Assembly (NCBI RefSeq): GCF_023078275.1
Contig: NC_062971.1
Location: 9,362,001-9,426,000 of the forward strand
Direction of reading: 5' to 3'
DNA from: Leguminivora glycinivorella
Taxonomy: Eukaryota > Arthropoda > Insecta > Lepidoptera > Tortricidae
DNA length: 64,000 nt
Part shown: positions 12,301-21,300 of the stretch, piece by piece
Numbering within the stretch: the first letter of the stretch is position 1
How the letters are laid out: the number at the start of each line of letters is the position of its first letter
Program-made: the position numbers and the translations under genes
The notes under the pieces: generated by a model
Told to the model about the DNA's origin: nothing
The model's input: only the letters and a program-made list of their open reading frames with translations
Databases searched by the model: none

Positions 12301-15300
12301 CCACTGGCGCCGCGCCGGTGTCCGCGTGCGCTCTCTGCAATATCTCTGCAAATTCTATGCACAGCGCAGAATATGCAGAAACCACATGGTGGTCTGTGGC
12401 AGAAACTCAATAGACATTTTTAGGGTTTTTAAAATGAGTACGTGAAGTAACATGGTAAATTAAAAATTATCATTAGATACTTATTTGCGGAGGTGTAAAC
12501 AATTTCCTTCGTTTTGCCATATGTCAATAATTACCTATCTATATTAAATTCATTAATCCGTATACATTACTTTTTTACAATTAAGTGTATGAATTAATTA
12601 TACTTTTTATCGTACGGTCAGCTACATAAATATCTATACACCTGTATTCATTCAATTTTGAACCTTCTTCTTCAGTAATAAGTTTCGATATGTAAAGAAA
12701 TTGAAGGAAGGAGGGAGGGAGGAGGAGTGTCGATGGACGATGTCACGCGGGATTCGCCGCGCGAACTCATCATTCGCGCGGTCGGCTCCCTTCGCTGCCT
12801 GCACACGTTCGCTGCTCTCGTACGATTTGATATTATACAGGGTGCCCGGTAATTAATGGACAACCTTTTAACCACCAAGAGGGCACCTTATACTGGTCCA
12901 GAAAATCTATGGGATATGGGTTAAATTGTGGTGTAGGCGAGAGGCTGGCAACCTGTCACTGCAATGCCATAGTTTCGTTTTCTTTTAACCCCTTATTTGC
13001 CAAGAGTGGCACCTTATACTGGTCCAGAAAATCGACTTTAAGGTTTAGTAAAAGTCGCCTGGTTTTCGAGATTTTCATAATTTTTAAAATTTTAATACCT
13101 ACTACCTAAAATTTTAAAAAGTGTGAAAATCTCGAAAACCAGGCGACTTTTACTAAACCTTAATGTCGATTTTCTGTAAGGTGCCCTCTTGGTGGTTAAA
13201 AGGTTGTCCATTAAATACCGGGCAGGTGCACCCGGTATACTTGTCAAGCAATTTCTGTCGTAAGAAAGCGCGACTCATTCGCGCAGTCGGCTCACGTCTC
13301 TCGTTGTCGTACAATCTGACATTATTCAGCTACCTTTTATCGCTTGGCTTTAGTTTGCATATTCAAGAGTACCTATAGGTACTACAAGGTCCAAGGCAAA
13401 ATACAACAATAGATAATGTATTTACTAAATAATATTTATTTAGTAATTTCCCGCTAGAAACTTGCGTTATACTATTCTGTATACTTTTTCATAACCAAAT
13501 TTGGATTAGATTAAAAAAACCTTTAAGTAAAACTTAGAACTTTTCAGATTGTTTTACTCACCCTTTCTGATGTTTACCATACTTACTTACCCCGTTATTC
13601 ATAAACGTACACTAAAGTTATCAAGCCGATAAATTTCGTTTGTCCTTTTCCGACGTATTGGTGTGACAGAAAGGGAGAAACGAACTTTATCGGCTGGATA
13701 CTTTAGTGTACGTTTATGAATAAGGGTGTGAAAATTTATAGCTACGAAATTTTACATAAAACACCTACTTTAAAATAAAATAAAAAATGTTGAATTTGGT
13801 TAACATTATAAAGGACCTCACGCAAGCTGTGCTAATTAGTTCGCGAATTCGTCGAGAGGTGGCGCTAAACACAATTATGCTCATTACAGAACCTATACTT
13901 CTAGCCTAGCCCAGTCTTTAGAATTATGTGAGTAACTTAAAAGTTTTGTAGGTACGGAACCCTCGGTGGGCGAGTCCGACTCGCACTTGGCCGGTTTTAT
14001 AATGATATGTATATAAGGTCGTCATTCTTAAAAATAAATTAATTTGGTGTCCCAAAAATATACATATCTTATACTTTTAAACGAGCAATTCTTGTATATT
14101 TATTTATTTATTTATATATACCGACGATCTCGGAAACCGCTCTAACGATTTCGCTGAAATTTGTTATGTGGGGGTTTTCGGGGATGAAAAATCGATCTAG
14201 CGTAGCCCTAGATCCCGGAAAACGCGAATTTTCGAGTTTTCATGAGTTTTTCTTTCGCGTTAGTTAACTTAAAATATGGTCGTTAATTTCGCCGCGCGCG
14301 CATCGATTCCGCTTAGCTCAGTCGTACGAGGTCGGTCTAATGTACGCAGATAGATCGTAGGTGTTAGGGTTTCGAATCCCGGCCAGAAATTAAGTTTTTG
14401 TTGTTTGTCTTTTTTTTGTTTTTATAAGAGTTTTTTTTATGTAAAGACGTGATATATTAAAATAGAACCGAGCGAAGCTCGGTCGGCCGGATATTATAAT
14501 TATATATTTAATAGGATTTACCCGAACAATACCTACTGTACCTACAATAATTATCCTTTCCGCTTGAACCAACCAATATAAAAATGTGTCGTCATCTTTA
14601 TTTTTGTCCTTTTTAAATAGCTGGTGTAGCCATGACTACATTAGTATGTTGTTTTGCTGCTATGATCCTTGAACTCATACTAAACATTCCATTAAGTAAT
14701 ATTTTAACGTTTTAGGGCTCGAAACCGTTTAGTTGGGACCGGGAGTCTCCGGAGCGTGAAGAGCGCGAGAGTTCCCCGCCGATGCCGACGATCCCGCCGC
14801 CGCCGCCGCCCCCGGGCGCCGAGGACGAGCTGGCGGCGTGGCCCGACGAGCCCGACTTCCCGGCTGAAGACTTGCCTTCAGAGGAAGAACCTTACGCCAT
14901 CGCTTTGTTTGATTACTTCACCGATCACCCTGAGGATTTATGCTTCTCGGTAAGTTTCCTGCTTTTTACAGAATAACTTACTACATTGTTTTTTTTTTTC
15001 AAATTACCACTTAGATACTTAAATATCTGCTTAGGCCTAAAATGAGTAAGGTACAGCGGGGCAAAACTCGACTGGGGGGCAAATGTAACTGGACCATTTT
15101 TTCCATGTTTTACAATGTTTGCATTATTAAATAAATAGAGTGTCCACCGGTTACATATGGTAGGCGTGTGGACACAATGTAGAACTCAACATCATAGTGT
15201 AATAATGGAAAAAATGGATCAGTTACAAATTGTCCCCCAGTCGATATTTGCCCCGCTGTACTTTATAGTAAGTTTTACATAGACATATGCCATCGCGAAC

Positions 15301-18300
15301 TTTTTTGTACACCTATTAGACACAGTTTCGCTACACATTGTTTTAATATATCTTAAACGTTTATGATGTAGCGTTTTCGATTGAAGGTCTAAACCAGAGG
15401 AATATTTTCTGACTTGATTAGCAAATATCGTCATATTCAACTAATTCACACAAAATCTTGACAAAGTATGTACCTTAACCTTCCTCAAGAACACTATTCG
15501 ATTCATAGGTGAAAACCGTATGAAAATCCGTTCGTAGTTTTTGAGTTTATACATATACACAAAGCCAGACGCGGCGGGGGACTTTGTTTTATAAGGTGTA
15601 GTGATAGTGATATTTATCGCTTCTAGAATCAGTCTTCAAAACAAACAAATTTGCAGTTTGTTTTGTTTATGAACGGTATGGCCGGCAGCCAAGTGGTGGA
15701 TTATTAATAGCCTGAAATATGTAAGCGTTGCTCATCTCTTCAGAAGTTTTGGTAGAGCATTTCTTCCAAAATGACCTCCGAAATCTCCTTTGGTTATCCA
15801 AATTACTTTTGCGACTAGATAATTTTTATTAAGAGGAAATTCCGACTCCCAAACAATTTTCACAAAGTTCCTGGTAGTCCCGCCGATTAAAAATGATTAA
15901 GGTGTATTCGGGTAATGCCGTTAATCGGATAATTCCGAAATTCAAATGATAATCACCGTCCCTTTTCGGAATTTACCGACTGTGTTTGACGTTCGGAATT
16001 ACCCGAGTACACCGAGTATTTATTTTACTTGTAAGAAATGGTTTTGCTGTAGCTATTGGAATCAATTATCATATAGTTTTTTTTTAATACCTATTTATTA
16101 TTATCAAACGAGTGGTAAAGAAGAAGGTGGATGTTGACAACGGTAGTGGAAGGCCTAGGAAAAGATGGATGGAATGTAAACAATGATATGAGAGTGAAAG
16201 GTGTTAGTATGGAAATGACGGCAGATAGAGAGGAATGGAGGAGGAAAATCTGCTGCGCCGACCCCAAATGATGGGAACAGGGCAAGAGAATGATGATGAT
16301 GATGATGACCTATTATTCAAAGAAATGGTACCTAAATATTAAAAATTGCCAGGGACTGACCCCACGACTTCTGCCCTGCTTTCGGGATAAGAAGTGCCAT
16401 ATGGACTGACGTGGTGGATAGTATTAGGTACACCTAAGGATCTACTAAAACAATTCAATGCCTGCGCCTGCCCTTTGTTCCTTTGTAAATGTGAACATAG
16501 CAAGTAGGTGCAAAGTTATTATCGCGCTCCGTTTGTATCTTATAGTCGAGACTCTGACATAATTGATTTGTTTTATCGGGTCTACGCTGTTCTACGATAC
16601 GTTCGTCATGACATGAAAGATCAAATAAGATAACCACGTTCAGGATTCCAGAACGTGTTTATCTTTTTTTTTAAATTTGTTATTTACATACTTTATGCTA
16701 ATGGTAACTGGAAGTGCCATCGACTACGAATTTGAGTAATTTTTAAGTAAGCTAAGGTTATTTTTATATACATACTTACGTAGTATAGCCTCTTTCCGCC
16801 CAATGTACATTTAGATGTACATTTGGTTTCAATGGAATTTTAACTTTCATGTAAACAAATAAAGTAGCATTTCTATTGTTTGAAAAATGTTTCTAACAAA
16901 TGAAACTCAACTCAATTTCAAGTATTATTAGAATCGAAATTCACTAACAAAAATTTGTATGGTGCGCGTTACGTAGTATAGGATAGGTTCGTGTTTTTGC
17001 CATGTGTGTTTACGATGTTTTTGTCGATGACAAAAAGACACGAAAATTCGCAAACTCCACAGCCACTAGTTTAGGCAATAAATAACCTAAACCTAACCGA
17101 AACTAGTAGCAAGACAAGAGAAGAGAAGAGTAGTAGTAGGAAGACAGGTATAAAACCCGAAAAGAATCTGGGTTTCCTTCTGCTGATGTAATGATTACTA
17201 CGAAGTATCCTGGTGGTACTGCACTGTACTGCACCTATTATAGAGCCAATTAAAATGGGTTCCTCTTATATATCGTATATCGTTAGGTTTTAGAGGCATT
17301 CATTTCAAAAGACGTCTGTAGTGATACTTGACCTACTTATAGCTAAGTTACTAAGTATTTTAAGTGCGTAGCAATTTCTCCGTGCAAGTATTGTTAGATG
17401 TTCCTAGGTACGAGTATGTAGGTAATGCGGAACTACACGTGTCAGCGACCGTGCGATAACATTGACGCCCTACACCGATCCTTGTGTACTGCATCCAATA
17501 TATTATGTACTAGCTTTTGCCCGCGGCTTCGCTCGCGTTAGAGAGAGACAAAAAGTAGCCTTTGTCACTCTCCATCCCTTCAACTATCTTCACTTATAAC
17601 ATCACGTCAATTCGTCGCTCCGTTTTGCCGTGAAAGACGGACAAACAAACAGACACACACACTTTCCCATTTATTAATATTAATATGGATTCCTAAAAAC
17701 AAAGTTTGTATAAAAGTGTTGTATTACGGTATCGGCACAGTATAATAAAGAGTACTATCGTACAGTGTGGCCACTCCCGCTCCCCGCTGAAAGTGCCGCG
17801 CACCCCCTCTCGGTTACCTCACAGTTACCGCCTGTCAAAAACGCGAACAGTCGACCTGTCATATCTCACTCATACAAGCATGGTACGCGTTCACCTACAC
17901 GAGCTTAGAATGTGTGCCAGGAACGCGCCTCTTTCACATATTTAATTGCCAGTGTCCGAGATGTGGTATCGGCGAGGTATCGGGCCATATGTTCCTATGA
18001 CGTACGCTGTAGTTTTTATTGACATAGGTGTGGATTTCCAATTGTTTATTTTCGCGAGAACGTCAGTGAATCGGCGACGTCGCGTTGGCGCACTGATAAA
18101 TCTGTTTCCATTCAGTCTCCGATAACAATGACAGGAACTTGTTATCGCGAGGTTTTTATGTGGACAGAGGATATTGTACGAATGAACTTTTAATATCATA
18201 CTGGCTGCTGGCCCGACATAATGAGTACGTTATGCTCTTTTTATTACCTACCATTTATTATGCATAAGTTATAAAAATAATGATATTACATATGTGATAA

Positions 18301-21300
18301 TAACTATTATGCGCAATGTAGATACTTGAAATTACAATATTCAATAGTTATTAAAACTATACGTGAGGTTAACGTTTTATACATATAAATTTATGAAAGT
18401 AAGCTTTATTTTATTTTACTAAATACGGTTAATATAATCGAATACCTAAGTTTTATAACTTAACTACCAATCTTAATGTCATTCGGTAACAATCGTAAGA
18501 TGTAAGGTAGGAAGGCACATAATACTGTCTATGTGCTAGTTTTGTAACGGAACGGTGTTAAACCTTTATATTTAGATTCCTAATTACCGAGTCTATAAAC
18601 TGATGTCAGCAATAAGATCTGAATCATTGCGATTGTGCGATTCTAGTCTAGAAGCCGCTTCTTGAAAGTTGAAGATTCAATACCTAAGTATACTATTTTA
18701 CTAACGAATTATAGCTAGGTACTCTTTATATGACACATGGAATAGGTACAATGTTGTCTCTGCGGAGCGGAGTTAGAATGATGTACTGTTAATTAGTACT
18801 CTTATGCTTATGGGTTTCCTTTTAAATGTGGCGTTTTTGTTAATTTACATTCTCAATAAAATTGAGAGTGCAGAAAAAGTTGGTTAAATTCTGATGCCTT
18901 TCTTCTTTTCACCATTCGTAACTTAGTTTTCTATCAGAATACAGAAGCGTCCTGACTAATGTTTCAAATGAAATAATGTAGTTTTTATGTAGGTACCTAT
19001 GAGCCATAAGGAACCTTTTAGCTTAGAATGCCCCATACTTTTATAAACAAAAATTGCGTTACAATTAACAATTATTGTAACACACTAAACCATAGCCATT
19101 AGCCATTAAGCTCCATTGTTCTGCGCGGGCTAATCGCAGATTAGATAAAACTTGTTTTCAGACTATGCGTGCTATAAACCTAGGCTCGAGTCACCTTATT
19201 TCGAGTTAATTATAATTAGACATTGTTGTTGATTCTTATCGTTCGTGATAATGACCGTACCATGTAGCGATGATGCCGATGATGCGCAAAATGTTTGTTG
19301 TTCACCACGCTTATCGTCGGTCATATACTGACCGGTATATTTAAAGTAAAGCTTCGCTGGCCGAACGTCAGTGTTAACATAATTAAAGAAAGATCTAAAC
19401 AACTAAATCTCTGCAGAATGTCCCTATTTCGTTCTACAATTGAACGAAAGCTAAAATAGTAAATGGCAATTATAGGTACACCTATAATTCAGTTCGTCTG
19501 TTGCCTGAAGAATATTTGTGGCTTTCCGTTCCTATAGAGTTCAAGGTACAATAAGGTCCTTTCCATCGGAAATTCTGATAAACTTGGAACGCCTCATTTA
19601 AATGTGAATCGTAATGATGAGCGTGCTTCGCTAGATGCGAGGTGAAGGCGTGTAGGCGACGGAACTACCAACCTGCTTTATTTCGTGCGTGCTAGCGTGC
19701 TGCGTGCTGGCAGCCTAGCCGGTACGGATGCCGCTGCCAGCGCGCGTCCTTTGTTTTTTCGTACATATTTTCTGTTCTGTTCTGTCATGTCAATGGGCTA
19801 CGAATGTTTTATTTTACACGTCTTCTGTAAATAATATGTGTAAATAGTGTTGTTTTGTATATGTTCCTGTGCTTTTTCCTTGTATGTAAATAATGTGGTG
19901 TATATAAACTGTACATATAAAGTTTTTAATGTTTTATTTACCGTCGGCGGCCCGATCACCTACAAGTGGTCCTTCGAACCGGATACAAAATGAACACGTC
20001 TGCTACGGCAAATCGCAATGTGCAGCATTGAAAACTTAAAGATATTGTACGCCGATACAACCAGAAATGCCTCGAACAACTGATCAGGTACTAATGTCAG
20101 ATATGATTTTTCATGTGGCTAGTAACAGCCAAGCGGAACAACTGCCGTCGCCTCGGACTGCGAGCGACGTTACTTCGCCTCCGTTATTGCCACACAGTTT
20201 GATCGGAAAGTCTATCTGCAAAGCGTCATCAATACAAGTAAGACGTAAACGCCTAGAACTCGAGGCAGCCAAGGAAAAAGCTAGGATACAGTTGGAGCTT
20301 ATTGACAAACAGCTTGAGGCGGACTTAGCTGAGTTAGAGGCTAAAAAGCATAGAAAGCACACGTCACGCTTGCGGCCTGTAAGTGACGTAGAAAAGCAGT
20401 TTGACGACGCGCTGCAGCGGGAACAACTGCAGGTAAAGTTTGACCCCGATACTGATGAGAATTCGGTCAAACTACATCACCATTCGACTATTGGCGCCGA
20501 CTCTCCCGCCGCCGGCAGTACTGCTTCACCTTTGAGTACGCGAAATGTCTTGCCTGCCGCCTCAACACAGACCTGCGAGTTGCAGTCTAGCCTCGCTTGT
20601 GTTTCCTCGGCTGGACTGCATCACACGTCGACGACGGTTGATACAACTGTTTGCGACGATGAGCGCTCGACTGCGCTTACCGTTTCGACTGCCGTCGACA
20701 CTACAACGACCTACGATTTCCAGTCTGGCCCCGACTGCGTTGATTCGGCCAGGCTGCGAGTGCTGCGACAGTCGTCTATCGTCGGCTCGCCGGCCGACAC
20801 TCATGGATCGCGCTTGAACACGACCGACACTCCGGGTGCTGCCGCTACGAACTGCAACCAGGTACAGTTTGGTCACGATTGTGATAAAACGGCCAAACTG
20901 TATCAGTCACCTGCTGCTGCGCCTGCTGTGCCTCGGATTGACGTCGTGCCTGAGGACTGCGAGCTCACCGACGACGCCAAGCCGTGTAGTCTCACGGTCG
21001 TTCACGATCGCGACTCTCTTAACACTAGTGAACAATTGTGTGCCACTACAGTGATTAATGTAATGCAACTTCGAGTGTAAATAAAAATCCATGTAGTGTC
21101 AGCGAACTGAATTTCCTAGTACCAAATTGTGACAATAACTTTCCCGTCGGGCTACTCGCACACATAGCATCCGACAAAGACAGTCAATTAATGGCGATCG
21201 AGTCCGTGCTGTTGATCGGCCGCAAAAGTAATTTGTCGATGCCTTCAAGAGGCTGTTTGGCTGACCTTCGCCACCGTTCGGATGCTGCTACGCTTCAGGA

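Noticed and set aside
14390..14572. Minus-strand 60-codon ORF and a working tRNA at 14308-14395
   Set aside because: The B box has an inserted base and no cloverleaf forms. The ORF spans a repeat with ACCGAGCGAAGCTCGGTC and has no domain.
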